A program made the position numbers and the translations under genes. A stretch of 64,000 nucleotides of DNA, from IMG/VR virus record IMGVR_UViG_3300017917_003565, positions 48,192 through 112,191 of that record. One strand, given 5' to 3'. This document shows positions 7,302 through 15,800 of the stretch, piece by piece (the stretch's first letter is position 1; every line of letters begins with the position of its first letter). The stretch comes from a virus. The notes beneath the pieces are model-generated. The model saw only the letters and a list, made by a program, of their open reading frames with translations. It made no database searches and had not been told where the DNA came from.

Positions 7302-7792
7302 TATACTACAGGATCCCCATTGTTGTCAACTTCAATCCAAGTGTAATCTCCCAACCATTTGACCCTAGCTATGTATTGATAGTGATCCGGGGCACCTGTG
7401 CTCCATTGTGTAGGACCAAGATGCGTGAGTATAGTCGCTCCTAGTTTGTTGTCGTATGCCAACCAATAGATCTGATTATGATATACCTGGAACTGGTATC
7501 GAGCGGCATGGACAGCATCAGTTATCTCAAGCCTGCGCCGTATACTATTGGCCTGTTTTTGCAAAACAGCCACCAAAGACATGATCCTATCGTATTCTTG
7601 CTGAGCGTGTAAACGGGCCACGTTAAGCATGATGTCTTTTTGTTTTTCAACTGGTACCAGATCAAAAGCCGGAGCACCAACCTCCACAGGATAAGGCGTA
7701 GATGTACGGTTGATGAACTCCACCAGACTATTGCCCATGGTGGCATCGAAACTGGTGCGACCTTTGGCACGATTGCTAGATTCTTCACTCAA
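7301..7792 (-). CDS. DUF2452-like phage protein (163 aa)
   Basis: The N-terminal half is a long amphipathic helix (about 55-100). The C-terminal half, FQVYHNQIYWLAYD...QYIARVKWLGDYTW, has the pattern of DUF2452: a tyrosine-rich strand, a Gly/Pro turn, then an R-x-lgD-TW motif. The family is uncharacterised and occurs in bacteria and T4-like phages. Cytosolic. The family assignment is by remembered pattern. Confidence 0.55.
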   Translation of the reverse strand: MSEESSNRAKGRTSFDATMGNSLVEFINRTSTPYPVEVGAPAFDLVPVEKQKDIMLNVARLHAQQEYDRIMSLVAVLQKQANSIRRRLEITDAVHAARYQFQVYHNQIYWLAYDNKLGATILTHLGPTQWSTGAPDHYQYIARVKWLGDYTWIEVDNNGDPVV

Positions 7793-8489
7793 AAGTCAAC
7801 TCCGGTCGAACCACCTTCCAGAAATAAAAGTCATTCTGGCGATCATGCCCCAGTAGCCATTGCCCATTAAGCCGTAGTGTAGATTTAGTGTCCCACACAT
7901 GTTCTACTACGCTACGCAAGGGATTGTCGTAGGCCACAGACCACTGCACAGGATGTCCTGATGTTTCATCATGGAACCAATATTCCATGACTTCTCGACC
8001 TCGTCGGCTGTGGAAGATACGGCTGTGTTTACGGAGTTGTTTGGTGTGCCCTTCACGTAGGATAGACGGCGTGGCATCATTCAGTGTGGGTTGGATCAAG
8101 GTCTGTTCGATCAAGGTAATCCGCTGAATATCTTCTACATAGAAGTAAGGCAAGCGATAGATCATGCCACGATGGCATTCTCTCATGATACCACCGTTGC
8201 AGATGTCATAAAGATCACGACTAAACTGGCTAGGCTCGGTGTTGGATTTCAGTGCTCGTACGGCCAACTTGTTGCGATAATATTTACGAGTTGCATCAGC
8301 CATTTCTCGATCATGATCATGAGCTTCAATATCAGACCAGTCTACCCAACGCCGGTTGGGAAACTTGGTCCACACATGATATGCCGCCCACGACAACGCC
8401 AAGGGATCGGCTTTTTCAGTCAAGGGCCTGCGATCTTGTGCTCGTTGCTGTATCTCGTATTCTTCCAAAAAAGTTTCTGTATCTGCCAT
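7785..8489 (-). CDS. Phage protein of unknown function (234 aa)
   Basis: Start taken at MADTETFLEEYE (8489), 1 nt after the stop of the upstream gene; the longer frame would run 84 nt into that gene. Soluble, rich in Arg, His and Trp, with a central segment ICNGGIMRECHRGMIYRLPYFY. No domain recognised. Overlaps the DUF2452-like gene by 8 nt. Confidence 0.65.
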   Translation of the reverse strand: MADTETFLEEYEIQQRAQDRRPLTEKADPLALSWAAYHVWTKFPNRRWVDWSDIEAHDHDREMADATRKYYRNKLAVRALKSNTEPSQFSRDLYDICNGGIMRECHRGMIYRLPYFYVEDIQRITLIEQTLIQPTLNDATPSILREGHTKQLRKHSRIFHSRRGREVMEYWFHDETSGHPVQWSVAYDNPLRSVVEHVWDTKSTLRLNGQWLLGHDRQNDFYFWKVVRPELTFE

Positions 8490-8490
8490 A

Positions 8491-9216
8491 TCAGTCCCAC
8501 AATCCTTCGTAGTATTTGCCAAACAGTCGGAATCCGTTAGAGATGCGTTTTTGCACAGCCTCCATGCCTTCACGATCCCAATAACTGGTGTCGTTTGGAC
8601 CTCGCTTCATTTCGTAATACTTGTGTTCGCCCTTGGGCACTTCGTTGCCATCCTTGTCCACCGGAATCCACAGCAGGTCGATTTCACCTGAATGGAATTC
8701 GCTTTGCCAGTCGTCCTCGTTTTTCTTTTCAAAGGCAAAAATCATTTCGTCCAGGACCCAGTCCCAGCGCAGGAAGTGATTATCATCTGTGTCGTATTCG
8801 TTTTCCTTGGGTGGCGCGGCTGTGCTACGCAAGTGTTCGGGCACATCCTCGTCGTCTACCATAGGAGCGCCATGCTTGGTCGCTTTGAGTTGTCGCAACA
8901 TGGGCAACACGATGGAAGCCAAGGTCGAATCCATTGACCAGGTATCCCAGCGATCGATACGGACATATTCGACACGAGGATGGATCGTGTCTAGAACGCG
9001 GTTGATAAACCCAGATACGGGCGTTAACCGGTCGGCCCAGCGATCTACCCACTCAGGATGATCCACCCATTGGCTTTTTTCTCGCTTTTCATCTTCTAGA
9101 GTTTGTGTCAAAGTCCATCGACCGCACTTGCTCCAGTCTGTCCAAAAGAATACGCATTCGATGATCTTATAAGGCGAGATCCAGTGATTGCGGTAGTTTG
9201 ATTTATAAACTTTCAT
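8491..9216 (-). CDS. Conserved aquatic T4-like phage protein (241 aa)
   Basis: Start MKVYKSNYRN at 9216 is chosen because it forms an ATGA overlap with the stop of the previous gene. The C-terminus, KRISNGFRLFGKYYEGLWD, is a signature I associate with a widespread uncharacterised protein of cyanophages and other aquatic T4-like phages. It is highly charged, Trp-rich, with no membrane segment. Function unknown. Confidence 0.7.
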   Translation of the reverse strand: MKVYKSNYRNHWISPYKIIECVFFWTDWSKCGRWTLTQTLEDEKREKSQWVDHPEWVDRWADRLTPVSGFINRVLDTIHPRVEYVRIDRWDTWSMDSTLASIVLPMLRQLKATKHGAPMVDDEDVPEHLRSTAAPPKENEYDTDDNHFLRWDWVLDEMIFAFEKKNEDDWQSEFHSGEIDLLWIPVDKDGNEVPKGEHKYYEMKRGPNDTSYWDREGMEAVQKRISNGFRLFGKYYEGLWD

Positions 9217-9596
9217 TGTAATCCTTTTTGTTCTAGGCCTTGTTGATACCACTCGATGAATCTATTGCCTTCGGTCTGTTTCAAATCTATCATGCAACCA
9301 TCTTTAAACAAGGCTTCATACTCAATCCAGGCATTGGCTGAATAGCCACCTTGTTCCTGATTTTCTCTATAAAATCTTAGAGATCCAGAAAAATCATCGC
9401 ACCACTTCCAGTGATGATTCTTTGTATCTAAATACATGCCAAATAAATGGCTAGCATCATTGATCCATTCTGCATCATATTCTTCAACCCACAAACGTCC
9501 TAACTCATCTATTTTGTATTGATCCAACATCTGACGAGGAGTGTCTTTGCTTTGATACTTGTTGCCTTCAAACTCTACCCAGTCAAACATACCCAT
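9213..9596 (-). CDS. MGMFDxxxFEG-type phage protein (127 aa)
   Basis: Begins MGMFDWVEFEGNKYQSKDTP, like a family of small phage proteins whose N-terminus forms a beta-rich module. The C-terminal tail FIEWYQQGLEQKGLQ is repeated almost exactly in the Api92-like protein at 11831 (LTEWYKEGVEAKGLK), which suggests a shared docking tail. ATGA junction with the next gene. Function unknown. Confidence 0.7.
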   Translation of the reverse strand: MGMFDWVEFEGNKYQSKDTPRQMLDQYKIDELGRLWVEEYDAEWINDASHLFGMYLDTKNHHWKWCDDFSGSLRFYRENQEQGGYSANAWIEYEALFKDGCMIDLKQTEGNRFIEWYQQGLEQKGLQ

Positions 9597-9829
9597 TACT
9601 TGATTCCTAAAGTCAGAGGACTATGATCAAGATCACAAATATCTCGACCATTGATTGTGCCTTCGTAAAAATGTGCATCGGCGTCAATGATCTTGATTCT
9701 CATGTCACAATGTTTGATGTCGTAGTCTGTGAAGTTGTATTGTGCATCATAGACTCTAAACACAAATTTATTCGAGGCATGGCAATAGATCAAATCTCCA
9801 ACTTCACCATTAGCAGTTCGGCTCTTCAT
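9596..9829 (-). CDS. Small phage protein, beta-rich (77 aa)
   Basis: Start set at MKSRTANGEV (9829), which overlaps the stop of the 60-residue gene as TAATG. The longer open frame would overlap that gene by 85 nt and is rejected. It has short beta-like segments (IYCHASNKFVFRVYD); no recognised domain. Confidence 0.6.
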   Translation of the reverse strand: MKSRTANGEVGDLIYCHASNKFVFRVYDAQYNFTDYDIKHCDMRIKIIDADAHFYEGTINGRDICDLDHSPLTLGIK

Positions 9830-10011
9830 TACCACGATCCATCGTCCTTCCATATTCGTATTGTCAAAAACAACCAACCCAGGCTCACAGTCTGTGAGTG
9901 TGGGCCAGCCCATTCATCTTGGTAACGGTTGATCCAGGGTATCCATCGCCAATGCAAAGGATTCACAGTCACGATCAAGGACAGGCCGCTATACCGTAAC
10001 CAGTTAAACAC
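9829..10011 (-). CDS. Conserved 60-aa phage protein ending WKDDGSW
   Basis: MFNWLRYSGLSLIVTVNPLHW... and a C-terminal LTIRIWKDDGSW match a small protein seen widely in T4-like aquatic phages. Strongly hydrophobic and aromatic N-terminus, possibly membrane-associated or part of a complex. Overlaps the upstream gene by 8 nt. Unknown function; the family call is by recognition of the termini. Confidence 0.7.
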   Translation of the reverse strand: MFNWLRYSGLSLIVTVNPLHWRWIPWINRYQDEWAGPHSQTVSLGWLFLTIRIWKDDGSW

Positions 10012-10375
10012 TTTTGACTCCTTGTTCCACCCATTGTGCTAGAGCGTCATATTGCAGAGTGTCCCACTTGGTGTGCTCATCCATTATGTCGATCTGGATG
10101 TCTCGTTCTTTGGCCTGACACAACAAGTTGTTTAACACGGCCTGTCCATACCCATTGGTACCATATCCACCGTGACGACAACGATACACTGATCCTGAAG
10201 AACCATCAAAATCCCAAAATGAATCCTGCCACGTGGCACGCACTATGCCCGAGTTCAGTTTCCATGCGTCAGAACCTGTGTAACCTCCGGACCATGACGC
10301 AAATACCTTGTAGATGATTTCTTTGGGGGTGTGTATGCGCAACACCATCCAGCGATCTGGAACATACTCACTCAT
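10004..10375 (-). CDS. Conserved phage protein YKVFASWSGGYxGSDAWKLNSG type (123 aa)
   Basis: The central YKVFASWSGGY and KLNSGI segments are typical of a conserved uncharacterised T4-like phage protein. Gly- and Trp-rich, probably all-beta, followed by a helical C-terminus. The start overlaps the stop of the preceding gene (10375). Function unknown. Confidence 0.7.
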   Translation of the reverse strand: MSEYVPDRWMVLRIHTPKEIIYKVFASWSGGYTGSDAWKLNSGIVRATWQDSFWDFDGSSGSVYRCRHGGYGTNGYGQAVLNNLLCQAKERDIQIDIMDEHTKWDTLQYDALAQWVEQGVKSV

Positions 10376-10581
10376 CAGCTACCTCCTCCGACATAGACAT
10401 GATGCATCAAATAGTTGATCACTTGATCAGACCCCAGTACCCACTGTTGTTCTGGTGTGCGTCCATCAAAAGCACGATTAGGACTGCACCACCATTTTGG
10501 TGCCAAATCTGATCCTACCATGGCTGTGACCAAACGATCGGCAATGTACCGGAATTCTTTTTGAGTATCAACAGAGCTCAT
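10375..10581 (-). CDS. MbcA/ParS/Xre-like small protein (68 aa), predicted leaderless
   Basis: The core APKWWCSPNRAFDGRTPEQQW matches the W..PN.AfdGrTP pattern of the MbcA/ParS/Xre toxin-binding domain found in antitoxins, here without a DNA-binding domain. A phage copy could sequester a host toxin (inference). The start is set at the second ATG (MSSVDTQ) because the -10 box ends at 10588 and the predicted +1 is exactly 10581. The upstream ATG at 10587 lies between -10 and +1 and could not be transcribed from this promoter. Confidence 0.55.
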   Translation of the reverse strand: MSSVDTQKEFRYIADRLVTAMVGSDLAPKWWCSPNRAFDGRTPEQQWVLGSDQVINYLMHHVYVGGGS

Positions 10582-10587
10582 ATGCAT

Positions 10588-10616
10588 ATTATAACTGATC
10601 TATGATTTTTGATCAA
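10588..10616 (-). promoter_or_regulatory. Sigma70-like promoter TTGATC-N17-TATAAT
   Basis: Minus strand -35 TTGATC at 10616-10611 and a perfect -10 TATAAT at 10593-10588, spacer 17. The TGA in the -35 box is the stop codon of the metallophosphoesterase gene. +1 is predicted at 10581, the first base of an ATG. Confidence 0.75.
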
Positions 10617-11431
10617 TCGAGATCTAAGTACTGTAACTCAAAATGATTGGCTTGAGACTCATGCCCTACGTAACCTCTAGGGTTGCATACCACACGAGTG
10701 GTTCCAATATGGTAGTCACTATTGTTGTGCATGTGACCATGACAAACCAGTTTGATCTGTGGACGGTCCAACAAAAACTCCGAAAGATCGGTGTAGAAGT
10801 TACCGTTCATCAAAGTATCAGATTTGTAGCATTCGGCCACACTGAGCTCAGATGGTGCATGATGCACTACCAACACAAACTTTTCATCCGGTCGGCCTTC
10901 GGTCACGATACGGATATAATCCAGCATGGCCCGATGATCGGCCAAGGTATCTTCGGGTTGTAATCGGCTGGCATAACCGCCACCGCTGACACCGCGCCCG
11001 CTGTTACGACACACTCGGTAATCATTCATGCTCTTGCTGGCATTCCACATGGTCAAAGGATCTTCGTTGTTAAAGTCAGTCCAGAGTGTTCCGCCTACAA
11101 AGGTCACACCTTTGATGTCAATGGTGTTCTTGTCCAGCATGTGCAAGTTGGAACACTTCTGATTGTCTAGCATGGCCCGGAGGCGATGACGACTACGGGC
11201 AAAATCACCGCTGTAGTGTTCGTGGTTGCCTAGCACATATACAACCTTTTCAAACCGATCGCATACACGACGGAAAAAGGTCTGTACCCTACGACCCATA
11301 GGAGTGTCGTTGGTGGCATCTACCGCTTGGCAGATATCTCCAGCCAACACTAACACATCAGCTGCCTGTTCATTGAACAGCTCGATATCACCGAACTCTA
11401 GATGGATGTCAGACGCCAACGCCAGTTTCAT
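10613..11431 (-). CDS. Calcineurin-like metallophosphoesterase
   Basis: 272 residues with the family's metal-binding blocks in order: SDIHLE near the N-terminus, AGDIC, GNHEHYSGD, VVHHAPSE and a C-terminal CHGHMHNNSDY. All expected Asp/His/Asn ligands are present, so it should be an active binuclear metal phosphoesterase. The substrate is unknown; phage relatives include nucleases and cyclic-nucleotide or ADP-ribose phosphatases. A second, divergent copy lies at 41726 on the other strand. The start overlaps the next upstream gene by 23 nt. Confidence 0.85.
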   Translation of the reverse strand: MKLALASDIHLEFGDIELFNEQAADVLVLAGDICQAVDATNDTPMGRRVQTFFRRVCDRFEKVVYVLGNHEHYSGDFARSRHRLRAMLDNQKCSNLHMLDKNTIDIKGVTFVGGTLWTDFNNEDPLTMWNASKSMNDYRVCRNSGRGVSGGGYASRLQPEDTLADHRAMLDYIRIVTEGRPDEKFVLVVHHAPSELSVAECYKSDTLMNGNFYTDLSEFLLDRPQIKLVCHGHMHNNSDYHIGTTRVVCNPRGYVGHESQANHFELQYLDLD

Positions 11432-11801
11432 TTGTTTCCTGTTTTTTAAGATTAGCCAGTTCGGCCTTGAGTCGCTCGATTAGATCTGGATCGCCACCAC
11501 TGAGATATGCAATCTTGTCAGGATACAGTTCAGCGAATCGTTTGCGTATTTCGGCTAGGTCAGATCCTTGACACAGGAACTGACGATCGTTTTCACGATA
11601 AAAATACAGTTGTCCATTGTGTTCTTCTACCAACACACCCAACATCTGTTTTTCTACCTCTTGGGCAGCTTCACGTGCTAGATCACGGATCTGCACTTCA
11701 AACCGCCCAATGGCGCGGCGCACCAGATAAACCAGCAACAACACGCTGATGCCCATGCCGATCATGATACCAGCTATAAGATTTAGAGTACTACTTTCCA
11801 T
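11409..11801 (-). CDS. Membrane-anchored coiled-coil protein (130 aa)
   Basis: One transmembrane helix at about residues 8-28 is followed by a charged heptad-like segment (RRAIGRFEVQIRDLAREAAQE) and a small globular domain (LVEEHNGQLYFYRENDRQFL...). The last 30 residues are again helical. The globular part is a pattern I have seen in uncharacterised aquatic phage proteins. Probably inner membrane, cytoplasmic domain. Function unknown. Confidence 0.65.
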   Translation of the reverse strand: MESSTLNLIAGIMIGMGISVLLLVYLVRRAIGRFEVQIRDLAREAAQEVEKQMLGVLVEEHNGQLYFYRENDRQFLCQGSDLAEIRKRFAELYPDKIAYLSGGDPDLIERLKAELANLKKQETNETGVGV

Positions 11802-11830
11802 GTTTCACTCCAGGTTGATTAACACAGTGT

Positions 11831-12349
11831 TTATTTTAGTCCTTTGGCTTCTACACCTTCTTTGTACCACTCAGTCAAAGGTTCTGGTTCTTCATCTTCA
11901 ACATAGCCAAACGCTTCTTCGGCCATGGCCAGATACCCTTCACGATCAGAATTTGCGTCACGATGATCATCATCCAGGTATTCGCCATCCCAGATTACCC
12001 GGCCCACAAAGGCCATTCCGGGTTCCCAATATTCCAAGGTAAACTGCATCTGACTGTTTTGTTGCGCCCAGGTGTAAAAGGCTTCCACACAAGGACCCCA
12101 GGCCGTACTGAACTCAAATGTGACAGAATCTTCTTCGGGTTGATGCTCAAAATACACATCCGATATTTCCCATTTGGTACCCCAGTTGGCCACACGCCAC
12201 GAATACCAATCTTGGTCAGTTTCGTACTTGGGCTCGGGCACCATCCAGGCCAGCAACGGTGTGTCTTCATGATTGAGGATTTCAGTGATTTCCTGGATCA
12301 CCGACGCAGGACCTGAAATAGTTGCACGGTTGGAACACCAGTTGGGCAT
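11831..12349 (-). CDS. Api92-like / DUF1281-type phage protein (172 aa)
   Basis: MPNWCSNRATISGP followed by NWGTKWEISD and FSTAWGPCVEAF is the conserved pattern of Api92-like ferredoxin-fold phage proteins. Function unknown in all members. The C-terminal tail EWYKEGVEAKGLK is shared with the protein at 9213. It has its own promoter with a 22-nt leader and an AAAGG ribosome-binding site. Confidence 0.75.
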   Translation of the reverse strand: MPNWCSNRATISGPASVIQEITEILNHEDTPLLAWMVPEPKYETDQDWYSWRVANWGTKWEISDVYFEHQPEEDSVTFEFSTAWGPCVEAFYTWAQQNSQMQFTLEYWEPGMAFVGRVIWDGEYLDDDHRDANSDREGYLAMAEEAFGYVEDEEPEPLTEWYKEGVEAKGLK

Positions 12350-12377
12350 GATATACCTTTATTTACTGTAAAACTAC

Positions 12378-12406
12378 ATTATACAGCAAATGCCATTATT
12401 GGTCAA
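12378..12406 (-). promoter_or_regulatory. Sigma70-like promoter TTGACC-N17-TATAAT
   Basis: Minus strand -35 TTGACC at 12406-12401, -10 TATAAT at 12383-12378, spacer 17. Predicted +1 12371, giving a 22-nt leader to the Api92-like gene. A TAAATA-like AGTAAATA (12366-12359) also lies in the leader. Confidence 0.75.
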
Positions 12407-12410
12407 CCAA

Positions 12411-12439
12411 AGAAAAAGCCCTGGTATTGCGCCAGGGCT
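12411..12439 (-). terminator. Intrinsic terminator
   Basis: AGCCCTGG (12417-12424) and CCAGGGCT (12432-12439) form an 8-bp stem with a 7-nt loop. On the minus strand it is followed by a T-rich run. It ends transcription of the winged-helix gene before the next promoter. Confidence 0.8.
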
Positions 12440-12479
12440 TGGGCTCAGTGCTCGGTCTGAATCGAGCAGCGGGTGGGTA

Positions 12480-12743
12480 TTAGATACCCAATGCAAGAGC
12501 ACGGTAGCCAGCGGCTACCAACTTACGGCTGGGTTTGCCAAGCACATATTCTGTGACTTGTACGCCATTGCCTGCTTTGCGGCTGTTGGTGTAAACGGCA
12601 AAACCGTGGTTACGGATGCGGCTTACTTCAGCTGACAAATTCTTAACACCCATCTTTGATGCTTGGCTGGCTGTTAAGGCTTTACCACTTTGCAGTGCTT
12701 GGAAGACGCGGAAGGTCTTGGTTTCTGGATTGATAAACTTCAT
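12480..12743 (-). CDS. Winged-helix DNA-binding phage protein (87 aa)
   Basis: FRVFQALQSGKALTASQASKMGV-x-NLSAEVSRIRNHGFAVY has the helix-helix-helix then strand-hairpin order of a small winged helix, with the recognition helix around NLSAEVSRIR. The tail KPSRKLVAAGYRALA is typical of its phage family. Probably a transcription regulator, though a structural or architectural DNA role is possible. It stands alone between its own promoter and an intrinsic terminator, which suits a separately controlled regulator. Confidence 0.7.
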   Translation of the reverse strand: MKFINPETKTFRVFQALQSGKALTASQASKMGVKNLSAEVSRIRNHGFAVYTNSRKAGNGVQVTEYVLGKPSRKLVAAGYRALALGI

Positions 12744-12791
12744 TTGTGTTACCTTTCATGATAGTTCACTGTTTTTACACAGCGTAGGCTT

Positions 12792-12820
12792 AGTATAGCA
12801 TGCGCTGACTTGCTAAACAA
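12792..12820 (-). promoter_or_regulatory. Possible sigma70-like promoter TTGTTT-N17-TATACT
   Basis: Minus strand TTGTTT at 12820-12815 and TATACT at 12797-12792, spacer 17, upstream of the winged-helix gene with a roughly 40-nt leader and an AAAGGT ribosome-binding site. The -35 box is weaker than in the other promoters of the window. Confidence 0.45.
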
Positions 12821-12842
12821 CCTTGTTTGGTAAGCATTTAGC

Positions 12843-12850
12843 CATAAATA
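12843..12850 (+). promoter_or_regulatory. T4-type late promoter CATAAATA
   Basis: CATAAATA 22 nt before the ATG of the long fibre gene, with AAAAAAGG between as ribosome-binding site. It fits the (N)ATAAATA late motif of T4-like phages and drives a virion gene, as expected. Confidence 0.65.
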
Positions 12851-12872
12851 ACAAAAAAGGCTGAATCCACAC

Positions 12873-15800
12873 ATGACCCAATATGTTATCAACATCGGAG
12901 CCTTGCCCAATGATGGCACGGGCGATCCGCTTAGAACCGCTTTTAACGAAGTAAATCTCAACTTTGACCAGGTTTTCGCCGCGGGTCCGGTACTGAGCAA
13001 TATTCGGATAGCCAACAACACCATACTCACTACCAACACCAATGGAAACTTGGTTTTGGCACCCAATGGCATAGGCCTAGTGCAATCCAATGTCAGCATC
13101 GTGCCTAACTCGGCCAACATACGCAATCTAGGAAGCGCAGATCGTCGTTGGAGCACGGTGTACACACAGTATCTGGACGTTTCGGCCAATCTCACCATCA
13201 GCGGAAACATCATCTACAACGGCGACCTAAATGTGGCCGGAAATCTCACAGTCAATGGCGATCTTATCGAAGTCGGCAACATCGTCACAGACAGTAAAAC
13301 CATACAGTTAGCCAACACCGCAGGTACTACCGCCGCTGCCAACGGGTCGGGTATCACTGTGGGGGCCAACGATCTTATAGCCACTTACCTTTTTGACAGC
13401 TCAGCTGATGCCTGGACCACCAATATCGGCATTACGGCCGTGGGCAATATAGCAGCACCTTATTTCTTGGGCAACGGTAGCCAGCTTTCCGGCGTACGAG
13501 CAGATACCTTGGTCGGCAACACCCTGAGTTCCAATGTGTTGTTCTCCAGCCTAACTTCCGTGGGCACCTTGACTGCGCTAAATGTAACTGGCAATGTTTC
13601 AGCCACGGGCAACATCATTGGTGGCAATGTTGAAACCACAGGACTGATCACAGCCACGGGCAACATTATTGGCGGCAACATCACTACCACAGGCAATGTG
13701 TCTGCAGATTATGTCATAGTAGCCGGAGGAATCGTAGCCGAAGCATCGGCCAGTCCGGCTCCTAGCTTATCAGGATTTGGCAATATCACTAGCGGTAATC
13801 TTATCACCACAGGGATGGTAACAGCCACTGGCAATGTCACAGGTGGCAATGTTGCCAGCGGTAACCTGATCACTGGTGTAACTCTGCAGGTGTCTGATGC
13901 CACTGTGTATGGCAACGTTGACAGTGTCATGGTCAATGCCACGGGCAACGTAGTCGCAGGACAATATTTTATTGGTGACGGTAGTTTACTCACAGGCATT
14001 GGTGCCAGCTACAACGATGCTGACGTAGCCAACTTGTTGGCGGCATTCGGTGCTAATATTATCAACAGCACTGGCAACATCACCACCACTGCCAATGTGT
14101 CCGGCGGTTACATACTAGGAGATGGTAGCCAGCTTACCAACTTGCCAGTACAACCCGGCACTTATGGTGACTCCAACGTAGTCACATTGTTGGGTGCATT
14201 TGGCAGCAACAATGTATCGACCACGGGCAACATCACAGCCGGATTGTTGATAGGCAATGGATCGGTTCTAACTGACATCACTGGAGCCAACGTCACAGGA
14301 ACTGTGGCAAATGCGTCCTACGCCACTTCGGCAGGTTCCGCGACTACTGCCACTTCGGCCACTACTGCTAACACAGTGACTGACGCAGCACAACCCAATA
14401 TCACAAGTGTAGGCACATTGACCAGTGTGACCAGCTCGGGTAACGTACAAGGCGGTAACTTGTTGACTGGCGGACTAATTTCGGCCGCTGGTAATGTTAC
14501 AGGTGCTTATATATTTGGTAACGGTAGCCAACTCACTGACATCAATGCCGTCACGATAGATATAACCGATACCAACGGGTTGACCACCGTATACTACCCA
14601 ACTTTTGTAGAGAACAGAAGCACAGGACAGATCGCCCGTGCCGATGTGGACCTTTCATATCGCACAGACACCAATACGTTGACCGTGGGCAATCTATCAG
14701 CCACTGGCAACGTCACAGGCACATTTATACTTGGCAACGGATCACAACTTACTGGCATCATTAGTAGCTATGGCGATTCCAATGTGGCCACATTGTTGGC
14801 CAACTTTGGTTCCAACGCAGTATCAACCACAGGCAACGTGACCAGTGGTAATCTAACAACTTCTGGTACTGTGTCAGCCACAGGCAATGTCAACAGCAAC
14901 GAAATCAATGCCAATCGAGCGGTACTAGGAAACATTGGTGGTAGTAGTATTTCTGCCGATGGTCGTATTTTCACCAGCGGCAATGTGGTTGCAGGAAACG
15001 TAAACTCAAACGGTATACTTTTTTCCACAGGCAACATCGTTGGTCCACATGTCAATGTCACTGGAAATGTAGTAGCTGGCAATGTCAACTCCAATGGCTT
15101 GTTGTTTGCTGTCGGCAACATCGTTGGTGCTAACTTAGATTCTTATGGTATTATCACAGCGATTGGTAATGTCACTACCAATGCCAACGTCAATGCCAAC
15201 AACTTGCATGCATCAAATCGACTCAGTGTTACCGGTAACATAGTAGCCGGCAATGTCAACTCCAATGGCTTGTTGTTTGCTACAGGTAACGTAGTGGGCG
15301 GCAATGTCAACTCCAATGGTAGAATTTTTGCGTCAGGCAATATACAAGGTGCTAACATTGACACCACTGGATCAATTTCAGCTGTGGGTAATGTGATTGG
15401 TGATTACTTCTTTGGTAACGGTAGCCAACTTACTGGCATTGTAGTTTCTGGAGGAACTTCCATAGACAATGGCATATCAAATGTGAGCATAGCTTCTGCT
15501 AATGGTCCAATCACTGTGTCATACAATGGCAGCGGCAATACCTGGACATTTGGCAATACAAGTGTTCCACAAGCTCTGTATTGGCCGGATGGATCATTCC
15601 AGGCCACAGCCTTTGTGGGCCAGGCCACAGACTTGGTCAGTACAGGTAATGCCACAATCACCAGCGATGCGCTTGGTGTATCATATGTATGGACCTTTGA
15701 CGATATTGGAAATCTCACTCTGCCTACCAACGGTAGTATTGTTGTAGATGGCGGCGATGGTGCGATTGGCCCGGTCAGCGACGACTTAGTTATCTCATGG

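Noticed and set aside
9596-9913. Longer 105-codon version of the gene at 9596
   Set aside because: Would overlap the conserved 60-residue gene by 85 nt; the TAATG start at 9829 fits the genome's style.
12749-13213. Minus-strand ORF of 154 codons opposite the start of the fibre gene
   Set aside because: Shadow of the repetitive fibre sequence; low-complexity product that mirrors the repeat.
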